NCBI RefSeq assembly: GCF_000092045.1
Contig: NC_007765.1
Span: forward strand, 62,001-126,000
Direction: 5' to 3'
DNA from: Rhizobium etli CFN 42
Lineage (GTDB): Bacteria > Pseudomonadota > Alphaproteobacteria > Rhizobiales > Rhizobiaceae
DNA length: 64,000 nt
Position 1 is the stretch's first letter; each line of letters starts with the position of its first letter. Shown one piece after another: positions 26,663-34,589 of this stretch. The position numbers and the translations under genes are program-made. A model generated the notes under the pieces. That model had not been told where the DNA came from and ran no database searches. It saw only the letters and a list, made by a program, of their open reading frames with translations.

Positions 26663-27385
26663 ATGAACCAAAGCAGGGATCCCACCTTGCACCAGCGCAT
26701 CCTGGGCGAGATCGAGGGTCGTATCGTCTCTGGCGAATGGCCGCCGGGGCACCGCATTCCCTTCGAGGTCGATCTCGCGACGCAGTATGATTGCTCGCGC
26801 ATGACCGTGAACAAGGTGCTGACCCAGCTCGCCAAGGCCGGGCTGATCGAACGCCGCAAGAAGTCCGGCAGCTTCGTTACCCAGCCGCAGGCGCAATCGG
26901 CCGTTCTCGAAATCCACGACATCAAGGCCGAGGTCCAGTCGCTGAACCTGCCCTATTCCTATGCGGTGTCGAAGCAGGCGAGCCGCAAGGCAAAGGCGGA
27001 AGACAGCCTCCGGCTGGAGCTGCCGGCGGCCTCCCCGGTGCTCGAGGTCATCTGCATCCATAATGCCGGCGCGCGGCCATTCTGCCTGGAGGAGAGGCTG
27101 ATCAGCCTTGCGACCGTGCCGGAGGCGGCCGATGCCGATTTCGGCTCGGTAGCACCGGGGCCGTGGCTGCTGAACCAGGTGCCGTGGAGCGCGGCCGAAC
27201 ACAGAATTCATGCCATTTCGGCCAGTGCAGAGGTGGCGGCTGCCCTTGATATTGCCCGCAACACCGCCTGCCTCGTGGTCGAGCGCCGCACCTGGAGCGG
27301 CGCCGGCCCGGTCACGCATGTGCGCTTCACCTATCCCGGCGATCGTCATGCGCTGGTGGCGCGTTTTACGCCGGCGTCACAATAG
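26663..27385 (+). CDS. hutC: GntR/HutC family repressor with UTRA domain (first of two)
   Basis: About 240 residues. Start chosen at the ATG 26663 (MNQSRDPTLHQRILGEIEGR); a TTG 12 codons upstream or the GTG at 26657 are alternatives, as the nearest GGGAGA is rather far. GntR winged helix (PFEVDLATQYDCSRMTVNKV) at about residues 30-65, then a UTRA ligand-binding domain from about residue 85. It follows hutF on the same strand, so it is probably the operon's own histidine-utilisation repressor responding to urocanate. A second, distinct HutC-family gene lies convergently 32 bp away. Confidence 0.82.
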   Translation: MNQSRDPTLHQRILGEIEGRIVSGEWPPGHRIPFEVDLATQYDCSRMTVNKVLTQLAKAGLIERRKKSGSFVTQPQAQSAVLEIHDIKAEVQSLNLPYSYAVSKQASRKAKAEDSLRLELPAASPVLEVICIHNAGARPFCLEERLISLATVPEAADADFGSVAPGPWLLNQVPWSAAEHRIHAISASAEVAAALDIARNTACLVVERRTWSGAGPVTHVRFTYPGDRHALVARFTPASQ

Positions 27386-27417
27386 CCGCTGGTTCCATAT
27401 ACAAGCGAACCGGTGTT

Positions 27418-28173
27418 TTACTCTTCGAACATCTTGCCGCTGCGCGCCTCCAGCCGGTAACGGTAGCCGGGGTAGACGAGGCGGGCGGTCGAGACCACCT
27501 GTTTTGCCGACCAGGTTCGCCGGCGGATCGTCAGGCACGGTTCGGTTTTCAGGATAGTCAAGAGCTTGCATTCCCAAGCCTGCGGCATCGCCGCCTCGAC
27601 GACGTGCTCCGAGCCGCTGAGCGGCGCCGCGGCCGTCAGATAGGCGTTCGGCGTTAGCGTCGTGAAATCCTGCTCGAGATATTCCGGAGCGGCTTCGGGA
27701 TGGACGAAACGGTCCTCGATCTGCACGGGGACGCCGTTTTCGCTGTGGACGATCAACGAGTGGAAAACGGCGGCGCCGATCTCGAGTTCGAGGGCGTCGG
27801 CTACTTCCGGAGAGGCCGTTTCCCGGGCGAGAACGATGACGGAGGCCTCGTGAATATGGCCGCGCTCGGCGATCTCCTCGGCGATGTTGCGGACCTCGAA
27901 CAGCGCCGAATAGCCCTTGCGCTCGGCGACGAAAGAGCCGATGCCCTGAATGCGGACGAGCTCGCCTTCATTGGCGAGTTCGCGCAGTGCCCGGTTGGCG
28001 GTCATCTTGCTGACGCCGAGTTCGACGACCAGCTCGTTCTCGGACGGCACGCGGTACTTCGGCGGCCATTCGCCACTGTGGATTCGATCGAGGATGACCT
28101 GTTTGACGCCGGCATAAAGCGGCGTGCTGTCATTCCCAACCAGGTCGCGCTTCATCTCGCCGGAACGCTTCAT
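27418..28173 (-). CDS. hutC: GntR/HutC family repressor with UTRA domain (second of two)
   Basis: 251 residues with GGAAT upstream of the ATG at 28173. The N-terminus STPLYAGVKQVILDRIHSGE and RVPSENELVVELGVSKMTAN match canonical HutC more closely than the first copy does. The UTRA domain follows from about residue 90. It is divergent from the amino-acid ABC transporter/lyase operon, with a perfect palindrome between them, so it more likely controls that operon. Which copy represses hutIHGUD cannot be told from sequence. Confidence 0.86.
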   Translation of the reverse strand: MKRSGEMKRDLVGNDSTPLYAGVKQVILDRIHSGEWPPKYRVPSENELVVELGVSKMTANRALRELANEGELVRIQGIGSFVAERKGYSALFEVRNIAEEIAERGHIHEASVIVLARETASPEVADALELEIGAAVFHSLIVHSENGVPVQIEDRFVHPEAAPEYLEQDFTTLTPNAYLTAAAPLSGSEHVVEAAMPQAWECKLLTILKTEPCLTIRRRTWSAKQVVSTARLVYPGYRYRLEARSGKMFEE

Positions 28174-28244
28174 TGCCTATTCCTTTTGCACGGATGCAAT
28201 TTGCCACATAATCGAGTTTTCTCTTGCATATCACAAAATATCTC

Positions 28245-28258
28245 ATATGGTACCATAT
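28245..28258. promoter_or_regulatory. Palindromic operator candidate for the second HutC-family repressor
   Basis: ATATGGTACCATAT is a perfect 14-bp palindrome in the 191-bp divergent region between the repressor and the ABC transporter operon. It keeps the GT-AC half-site arrangement but differs from the TGTATATACA site at hutI/hutF, suggesting the two repressors have separate targets. Confidence 0.5.
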
Positions 28259-28364
28259 ACAACCTCCCAATCGGTCCTCCTTGCAGAAATAGGACGGAAT
28301 GGGCAAGCCGGCGGAGATCGGCGGTGCCGCAAGGTCTGTTTCAACTCCAGAGGAGAATTCATCA

Positions 28365-29207
28365 ATGAAATTCAGCACAATCCTGTTTTGCGGCGCTGCC
28401 GCTCTTTCCGCCTTCGCAGCACCTGCCTTTGCCAAGGACTGGACGAAGGCGACCATCACGCTTGAAGGCGCCTATGCGCCGTGGAATCTTACCAATGCCG
28501 ACGGCACGCTCGGCGGCTTCGAGCCGGAGCTTGCCAAGGTGCTTTGCGAACGCGCCAAGATCGAATGCACGCTGGTCGCCTCCGACTGGGACGGCATGAT
28601 CCCGGCGCTCAATGCCGGCAAGTTCGACGTCATCATGGATGCGCTGTCGATCACTGAGGAGCGCAGGCAGGTGATCGATTTCACCATTCCCTATGCCGCC
28701 ACGCCTGCCGCCTTCGCCACCGCCAAGGACAGCCCGCTGGCGAAAGCGGCCGGCACCGGCGCCACGATCAAGATGACGCCCGGCCAGACCGGCGTGAAGG
28801 AGATCGACGCGCTGAAGGAGGCCTTCAAGGGCAAGACGATCGGCATCCAGGCGGCGACCGTTTACGCCAAGTTCGTCTATGACAATTTCGGCGATATTGC
28901 CGAGATCCGCGAATACAAGACCGGTGCCGACCGCGATCTCGACCTGCAGAATGGCCGCATCGACCTCGGCTTCGACGACGCCGTCTATTTCGCCAATGCC
29001 TTCCAGGCCGCCAATGGCGCGCTCGACTTCACCGGTCCGGAGATCGTCGGCTCGATCTGGGGCGAGGGCGAAGGCCTCGGCATCCGCAAGGCCGATACCG
29101 ATCTGCGCGACAAGTTCAACGTGGCGATCAAGTCGGCGCTCGCCGACGGCACCGTCAAGAACCTTTCGATGAAGTGGTTCAAGGTCGACGTCAGCCCGCA
29201 GCAGTAA
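28365..29207 (+). CDS. Polar amino-acid ABC transporter, periplasmic binding protein
   Basis: 280 residues from the ATG at 28365, after AGAGGAG. A Sec signal peptide (MKFSTILFCGAAALSAFAAP, cleavage near AFA-KD) is followed by the family-3 binding-protein fold: TLEGAYAPWNLTNADGTLGG, LVASDWDGMIPALNAGKFDV and IMDALSITEERRQVIDFTIP, as in HisJ/LAO-type proteins. First gene of an operon continuing with two permeases, an ATPase and a HAL-like protein; the neighbours suggest histidine or a related imidazole compound as ligand. Confidence 0.87.
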   Translation: MKFSTILFCGAAALSAFAAPAFAKDWTKATITLEGAYAPWNLTNADGTLGGFEPELAKVLCERAKIECTLVASDWDGMIPALNAGKFDVIMDALSITEERRQVIDFTIPYAATPAAFATAKDSPLAKAAGTGATIKMTPGQTGVKEIDALKEAFKGKTIGIQAATVYAKFVYDNFGDIAEIREYKTGADRDLDLQNGRIDLGFDDAVYFANAFQAANGALDFTGPEIVGSIWGEGEGLGIRKADTDLRDKFNVAIKSALADGTVKNLSMKWFKVDVSPQQ

Positions 29208-29235
29208 GCGCTTCGGCCCTTTGGCCCGCAGGCGC

Positions 29236-29263
29236 CGGTCTCCGGCTTTATCGCCGGAGACCG
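29236..29263 (+). repeat. Intercistronic stem-loop after the binding-protein gene
   Basis: GGTCTCCGGC / GCCGGAGACC is a perfect stem (11 bp with the flanking C-G) with loop TTTATC and no downstream T-run. Such a structure between the binding-protein and permease genes probably protects the upstream mRNA 3' end or attenuates read-through. Confidence 0.65.
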
Positions 29264-29313
29264 CGTGTTATTCTCGATCAATAAAACACTGCCACGGACG
29301 GGGAACGGACGCT

Positions 29314-30039
29314 ATGGCAAGCTTGGAACTGCTTGGCTTCGGCTCGACGGGATGGGGCGCGCTGCTCATTCTCGCCGCCTTGATGACGCTCGCCGTCACC
29401 GCGACGGCGCTGGCGATCGGCGCGGTGCTTGGCGTGATCGTCGCGGGCGCGAAGCTTTCCGGCAATCCTCTCCTCGTCGCCTTCGGCAATGTCTATACGA
29501 CCGTGTTTCGCGGCGTGCCGGAACTGCTGATCATCTATCTCATCTATTTCGGCGGTTCCTCCGCCGTCACTTCGATCGGCAAGGCGATGGGCTACGAGGG
29601 GTTTCTCGGGCTGCCGTCCTTCGCCGCCGGCGCGCTTGCCGTCGGCATCATCTCCGGCTCCTATCAGGCGGAGGTGTTCCGCGGCGCTTATCTGGCGATC
29701 TCCAAGGGTGAGCTCGAAGCAGCGTCCGCAATCGGCATGCATCGCGGCATGCGCTTCCGCCGCATCATCATCCCGCAGGTGCTTCGCTTCGCCATTCCCG
29801 GTCTCGGCAATGTCTGGCAGCTCAGCCTCAAGGATTCGGCGCTGATCTCGGTCACCGGCCTTGCCGAGCTGATGCGCACCAGCCAGGTCGCGGCCGGCTC
29901 GACCCGGCAATATTTCCTGTTCTTCATTGCCGGCGGCTGCCTCTATCTGATCCTGACCAGCCTTTCCGACCGCATCTTCAACGGGGCGGAGCGCCGCGCC
30001 AATCGCAGCATGCCGGCCTCCGCCATGGGCCAGGCGTAA
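29314..30039 (+). CDS. Polar amino-acid ABC transporter, permease subunit 1
   Basis: 241 residues from the ATG at 29314. About five hydrophobic helices; the cytoplasmic EAA loop that docks on the ATPase reads GELEAASAIGMHRGMRFRRI near residue 133. HisQ/ArtQ-type. It pairs with the next gene as the membrane channel. Confidence 0.87.
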   Translation: MASLELLGFGSTGWGALLILAALMTLAVTATALAIGAVLGVIVAGAKLSGNPLLVAFGNVYTTVFRGVPELLIIYLIYFGGSSAVTSIGKAMGYEGFLGLPSFAAGALAVGIISGSYQAEVFRGAYLAISKGELEAASAIGMHRGMRFRRIIIPQVLRFAIPGLGNVWQLSLKDSALISVTGLAELMRTSQVAAGSTRQYFLFFIAGGCLYLILTSLSDRIFNGAERRANRSMPASAMGQA

Positions 30040-30049
30040 GGGGGCGACG

Positions 30050-30754
30050 ATGGATTTCACCTTTCTCGCTTCGACCATGGTGACGCTGCTGAAGGCGGTG
30101 CCGACGACGCTGATCCTGTTTTCGCTGTCGATCTTCTTCGGCGGCCTGCTGGCGCTGGTCATCGTGACGATGCGGGTCAGCGGCAACCGCTATCTGTCGG
30201 GATTCGCCAAGGGCTATATCTTCGTCTTCCGTGGCTCGCCGCTGTTGATCCAGATGTTCCTGGTCTTTTACGGCCTCGGTCAGTTCGGCGTCATCCGCTA
30301 TTCCTTCCTCTGGCCGTTCCTGCGCGAGCCGATGGTCTGCGCCATCCTGTCGCTGGCGCTCTGTACCGCCGGTTACACAGCGGAGATCTTCCGCGGCGGC
30401 ATCCGCGCCGTTTCGCCGAAGGAGATCGAGGCGGCGCGCTCGATCGGCATGTCCGGCTTCCTGCTGGTGCGCCGCATCTTGGCGCCGATCGCCTTTCGCC
30501 ACGCGCTGCCGGCCTATTCCACCGAGATCGTGCTGATGATGAAATCGACGGCGCTCGCAAGCCTCGTCACCGTCTGGGAGGTCACCGGTGTGGCCCAGCG
30601 GCTGATCTCGCAGACCTATCGCACCATGGAAGTCTTCCTCTGCGCGGCGATCATCTATCTCGTCCTCAACTTCATCATCCTGCAGGGCATGGCCCTGCTC
30701 GAATATTCGCTGTCCCGACACCGCCGCGCGATCCCGCAGGCGCTGAAGGCGTAA
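30050..30754 (+). CDS. Polar amino-acid ABC transporter, permease subunit 2
   Basis: 234 residues, HisM/ArtM-type, starting 10 bp after the first permease. The N-terminus has [17 protein letters not shown] and the EAA loop reads [20 protein letters not shown] near residue 122. About five transmembrane segments. Works as a heterodimer with the preceding permease. Confidence 0.87.
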   Translation: MDFTFLASTMVTLLKAVPTTLILFSLSIFFGGLLALVIVTMRVSGNRYLSGFAKGYIFVFRGSPLLIQMFLVFYGLGQFGVIRYSFLWPFLREPMVCAILSLALCTAGYTAEIFRGGIRAVSPKEIEAARSIGMSGFLLVRRILAPIAFRHALPAYSTEIVLMMKSTALASLVTVWEVTGVAQRLISQTYRTMEVFLCAAIIYLVLNFIILQGMALLEYSLSRHRRAIPQALKA

Positions 30755-30782
30755 GCGGAACCTGATTTCGATTGGAGCAACC

Positions 30783-31559
30783 ATGCCAGGCGTAACCCGA
30801 CTTTCGGTCCGCAATATCCGCAAGAGCTTCGGCACGCACGAAGTGCTGCGCGGCATTTCCCTCGACGCCGAGGACGGCGACGTGATTTCGCTGCTCGGCG
30901 CCTCCGGCTCCGGCAAATCGACCTTTCTGCGCTGCATCAACCTGCTGGAAACCGCCAGCGACGGTGAGATCTGGGTCGATGGCGAACACATCGAGATGGT
31001 TCACAAGAACGGCAAGACAAGGCCGGCCAGCCAGAAGCAGGTGGACCATATAAGATCCGAACTCGGCATGGTGTTCCAGTCCTTCAATCTCTGGTCCCAT
31101 ATGACGATCCTGCAGAACGTCATCGAAGGGCCGATCCATGTGCTGAAGCGGCCGCGCGCCGACTGCATCGCCGAGGCCGAAGCGCTGCTCGAAAAGGTCG
31201 GCATCGCGGACAAGCGCCACGCCTATCCCGCCCATCTCTCCGGCGGCCAGCAGCAGCGCGCCGCGATCGCCCGCGCTTTGGCGATGAAGCCGAAGGTCAT
31301 GCTCTTCGACGAGCCGACATCCGCGCTCGATCCGGAACTGGTCGGCGAGGTGTTGCGCGTCATGCGCGCGCTTGCCGAGGAAGGCATGACCATGCTCGTC
31401 GTCACCCATGAGATGAGCTTTGCCCGCAACGTCTCCAACCGCGTCGTCTTCATGCGCGAAGGATTGGTCGAAAGCAGCGGCAAGCCGGACGAGATGTTCG
31501 GCAGCGGCGCCTCGCCGGCCTTCCGCCAGTTCATCGGCCATTTCGGAACAGGCCAATGA
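30783..31559 (+). CDS. Polar amino-acid ABC transporter, ATP-binding protein
   Basis: 258 residues, HisP/GlnQ-type. Walker [16 protein letters not shown] near residue 40, signature [15 protein letters not shown] near residue 153, Walker [18 protein letters not shown] near residue 173, and the switch His in VVTHEMSFA. The stop overlaps the start of the HAL-like gene by ATGA, so transporter and enzyme are made together. Confidence 0.9.
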   Translation: MPGVTRLSVRNIRKSFGTHEVLRGISLDAEDGDVISLLGASGSGKSTFLRCINLLETASDGEIWVDGEHIEMVHKNGKTRPASQKQVDHIRSELGMVFQSFNLWSHMTILQNVIEGPIHVLKRPRADCIAEAEALLEKVGIADKRHAYPAHLSGGQQQRAAIARALAMKPKVMLFDEPTSALDPELVGEVLRVMRALAEEGMTMLVVTHEMSFARNVSNRVVFMREGLVESSGKPDEMFGSGASPAFRQFIGHFGTGQ

Positions 31560-33049
31560 CGGTCATCATCGATCAAATGCTGACCTGGCGCGACGTCGCG
31601 CGCGCCGGGGCGGGCGAAGCACTTGCGCTGTCGCCGGCCGCCTGGGCGCGGGTCGAGCAGGCAAGCCGCATCGTCGAGCGCATCGTCGAGACCGGCGTGC
31701 GCGCCTATGGCGTCAATACCGGCGTCGGCGCGCTCGCTGATACCGTGGTCGATCGCGCCTCGCAGAGCCTGTTGTCGCGCAGCATCGTGCTCAGCCATGC
31801 CTGCGGCGTCGGGCCGCTGCTCGCTGCTCGCGAGGTGCGCGCCATTATCGCCGCCCAGATTGCCAACTTCGCTCACGGCCATTCCGGCGTGCGCCGCGAG
31901 ATCGTCGCGCATCTCGCCGCCTTGCTTGAGCATGATTGCATTCCCGACGTGCCGTCGAAAGGCTCGGCCGGTTATCTCACCCACAATGCCCATACCGCGC
32001 TTGTGCTGATCGGCGAAGGCAGCGCGACGCTTGCTGGCCTGCGCATGAGCGGCCGTGAAGCGCTGGCGGCGATCGGTCTTCAGCCGCTGGTTCTCGGCGC
32101 AAAGGAAGGCCTGAGCCTCGTTAACGGCACGGCTTGCGCCACCGGCCTGACGGCCTTGGCGCTCTCCCGCGCCGAGCGGCTGCTCGACTGGGCCGATGCC
32201 ATCGCGGCGCTGACGCTGGAGGCGGCAGGCTGCCAGATCGCTGCCTTCGACGAGGCGGTGCTGGCGTTGCGCCCGTCGCCGGGAATTGAAAAGGTCGGCG
32301 CCGCGCTCCGGGCACGTCTTGCCGGTAGCGGCCTCGTCGCCGCCGCCCTGGGCCGGCGCACTCAGGATGCGCTCAGCCTTCGCTCTGTGCCGCATGCCCA
32401 TGGCGCCGCCCGTGATGTTTTCGACAATTCCGCCCGCATCACCGATCAGGAACTTGCCTCGGTAACGGACAACCCGGCTGTGTCAGGCACGCCGGAACAG
32501 CCTGTCGTCTCCTCCGAGGCGCATGCGGTCGCCCCGGCGCTCGGGCAGGCCGCCGACAGCCTCGCCATTGCGGTGGCGCAGATCGGCGCGATCAGCGAAC
32601 GGCGCATGGACCGGCTGGTCAACCCGCTGGTGAGCGGCTTGCCGCCGTTCCTGGCAAGCGATGCCGGCAGTCACTCCGGCTTCATGATCGCTCAATATAG
32701 CGCCGCCGCGCTCAGCAACGAAAACCGCCGGCTGGCGGCACCGGCGGCCCTGGACGGCGGCCTGACCTCTGGTCTGCAGGAGGATTTCCTCGCCCATCCG
32801 ACAGCCGCCGCCGGCAAGCTGCTCACCGTCATCGACAATGCCGAATATATCCTGGCGATCGAGCTGATGGCCGCGGCGCAGGCGCATGATTTCCTGGCAG
32901 CGACGGCGGCGCGGGCGGTGGGCACGGATCTCGTCCATCAAGCCGTGCGTGAACATGTGTCTCATTATGGCGACGAACGGCCGCTGAACGGCGATATCGA
33001 GGTGGTGCGCAGTCTGATCCGCGAGACCGCGCCGCCACCGGTCAGGTGA
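31556..33049 (+). CDS. Histidine/aromatic ammonia-lyase homologue lacking the MIO tripeptide
   Basis: 497 residues, clearly of the HAL/PAL fold: [12 protein letters not shown] (Tyr51), [10 protein letters not shown] (His81), [12 protein letters not shown] (Asn190), TDNPAV near residue 304 and LQEDFLAH (Glu409). The cofactor loop, however, reads [15 protein letters not shown]: aligned with [15 protein letters not shown] of hutH in this window, exactly Ala-Ser-Gly is missing, giving a three-residue gap with co-linear flanks. The catalytic Tyr of QDPYCIRC is also lost: here QDALSLRS, Leu273. Without MIO and Tyr, the normal deamination mechanism is not available, so it either does different chemistry or is a binding/regulatory protein. 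Coupled by ATGA to the ABC ATPase gene; the whole frame is intact with normal codon use. Confidence 0.85.
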   Translation: MTVIIDQMLTWRDVARAGAGEALALSPAAWARVEQASRIVERIVETGVRAYGVNTGVGALADTVVDRASQSLLSRSIVLSHACGVGPLLAAREVRAIIAAQIANFAHGHSGVRREIVAHLAALLEHDCIPDVPSKGSAGYLTHNAHTALVLIGEGSATLAGLRMSGREALAAIGLQPLVLGAKEGLSLVNGTACATGLTALALSRAERLLDWADAIAALTLEAAGCQIAAFDEAVLALRPSPGIEKVGAALRARLAGSGLVAAALGRRTQDALSLRSVPHAHGAARDVFDNSARITDQELASVTDNPAVSGTPEQPVVSSEAHAVAPALGQAADSLAIAVAQIGAISERRMDRLVNPLVSGLPPFLASDAGSHSGFMIAQYSAAALSNENRRLAAPAALDGGLTSGLQEDFLAHPTAAAGKLLTVIDNAEYILAIELMAAAQAHDFLAATAARAVGTDLVHQAVREHVSHYGDERPLNGDIEVVRSLIRETAPPPVR

Positions 33050-33062
33050 ACAGGACAGGCGA

Positions 33063-33605
33063 TCAGAAAGGTTTGCTGGTCGGCGAATCCTGCTTGGCCG
33101 GCTCGCTGGCCTCGAGCCGTTTGAGGCATTGGGCGAAGGTGGGATAGAGCTGGTCGACCCTTGATAGCGGCAGCGTCCAGTCGCCTTCGTCGCCGGCAAA
33201 GGTCAATTGTACGTCGGGCGTTCCAGCAAAGGAATTCTTGATGATCTTCTTTAGGCCGGCGCTGCCCTTGCTGCCTTTCGGCCAGAGGCGAAGCGTGTTC
33301 TTGTCGAAGAATTCGGCGGCGACCACCTTCGTTGCCGCTCGATCTGTCAGCGTCACCTCGGTCGTGGTGCCGGAGGGAATGTCCCACGTGTTCTTCGAGA
33401 CCAGCCAGAAGGTTTCGGTGCCGCTCTGGCGGAATTCCATCGTCTTGCCCAGTTCGCTGTCCCACACCAGCCGGCAGTAGGCAGGGTGTTCGCTGGCAAA
33501 GCCGACCGACCATTGTCTCGCGCCGCCCATCCATTCGGTCTCGCCGAAGGCCGAGACCGGCGGCAGGACGGCTGCCATCAGAACCATCGCGGTCAGAATT
33601 TTCAT
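33063..33605 (-). CDS. Exported protein of unknown function
   Basis: 180 residues with a Sec signal peptide (MKILTAMVLMAAVLPPVSAF, cleavage about residue 21). The mature part has two cysteines (PAYCRLVW and FAQCLKRLE) that could form a disulfide, and no membrane segment. I do not recognise the family. It is convergent with the lyase homologue (13 bp apart), so probably not part of that operon, and divergent from the PAP2 gene. Confidence 0.7.
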   Translation of the reverse strand: MKILTAMVLMAAVLPPVSAFGETEWMGGARQWSVGFASEHPAYCRLVWDSELGKTMEFRQSGTETFWLVSKNTWDIPSGTTTEVTLTDRAATKVVAAEFFDKNTLRLWPKGSKGSAGLKKIIKNSFAGTPDVQLTFAGDEGDWTLPLSRVDQLYPTFAQCLKRLEASEPAKQDSPTSKPF

Positions 33606-33795
33606 CGCCGAAACCTCTCCAGGGCAATTGCTCCAGCGATAGCAAAAGAAGGTTGAGCTTTTGCTACCGAGCCGCGGGGACGGGCGGCGGATGCCCTTTA
33701 TGTACGTGCCGCAAGTGTCGCAAGGTCTTGAATTTGCGGCTCAGCTTGCCGATCTGGCGGGGAATGCGTGATAAGAAGGGAGTTCGACGCCAGGC

Positions 33796-34533
33796 ATGAG
33801 CGAGGTTCAACGACGCGGAATTTGGGCGAGGCTCGGCGCATATGAGCCGCTGACTTTGATCACCATGGCATCGATCGCCGGCGGGCTGTTCGTGCTGCAG
33901 CGGCTGACGAGCGAGGTTCTCGAAGGCGAGACCTTTCGTTTCGATGAGGCGATCCTGCTGGCGCTGCGGCGGGCGAATGATCTCGCCGTGCCGATCGGTC
34001 CCGCCTGGCTGACGCATGCCGTCGACGACATCACCAGTCTCGGCGGCGTCACCGTCCTGTCGCTGCTAACCGGCCTCATCACCATCTATCTGCTGCTCGA
34101 CCGGCGATGGCCGATTGCCCTCTTCGTCTTTTCCTCGGTACTAACAGGCTGGCTGGCCAGCACGCTGCTGAAAATCCTGATTGCACGGCCGCGTCCCGAT
34201 GTCGTGCCGCATCTGATCGAGGTCAGCGATCTCAGCTTCCCCTCCGGACACGCGATGGTCTCGGCGGTCACCTATCTGACGCTCGGGGCGTTGGTAGCGC
34301 GCACACAGCGTTACCGCTCGACCCGGATCTTCGTCATGGGGGCCGGCGTTTTCCTCGCCGTCATCATCGGTCTGAGCCGGATCTATCTCGGCGTCCACTA
34401 CCCGACGGATGTCTTCGCCGGGTGGTGCGCCGGTGCGCTGTGGGCGCTCGGCTGCTGGCTGATCTCGAAACGGTTCGTTCCGAGCAGAGCGCCGGACAAT
34501 GGCGCCGAAGGTGACGATCGCGACGGCAACTAG
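33796..34533 (+). CDS. PAP2-family membrane phosphatase
   Basis: 245 residues with about five or six transmembrane helices. The three acid-phosphatase motifs are present: KILIARPRPD near residue 127, LSFPSGHAM near residue 147 and SRIYLGVHYPTDVFAG near residue 195. Members remove phosphate from lipid phosphates such as phosphatidic acid, undecaprenyl-PP or lipid A. The start follows AAGGGAG. Monocistronic. Confidence 0.88.
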   Translation: MSEVQRRGIWARLGAYEPLTLITMASIAGGLFVLQRLTSEVLEGETFRFDEAILLALRRANDLAVPIGPAWLTHAVDDITSLGGVTVLSLLTGLITIYLLLDRRWPIALFVFSSVLTGWLASTLLKILIARPRPDVVPHLIEVSDLSFPSGHAMVSAVTYLTLGALVARTQRYRSTRIFVMGAGVFLAVIIGLSRIYLGVHYPTDVFAGWCAGALWALGCWLISKRFVPSRAPDNGAEGDDRDGN

Positions 34534-34589
34534 CGCACATCGCGTAAAAAGACTGTGGCGCCCGGTGGGCGCCACGAGAGTTTCACCGC

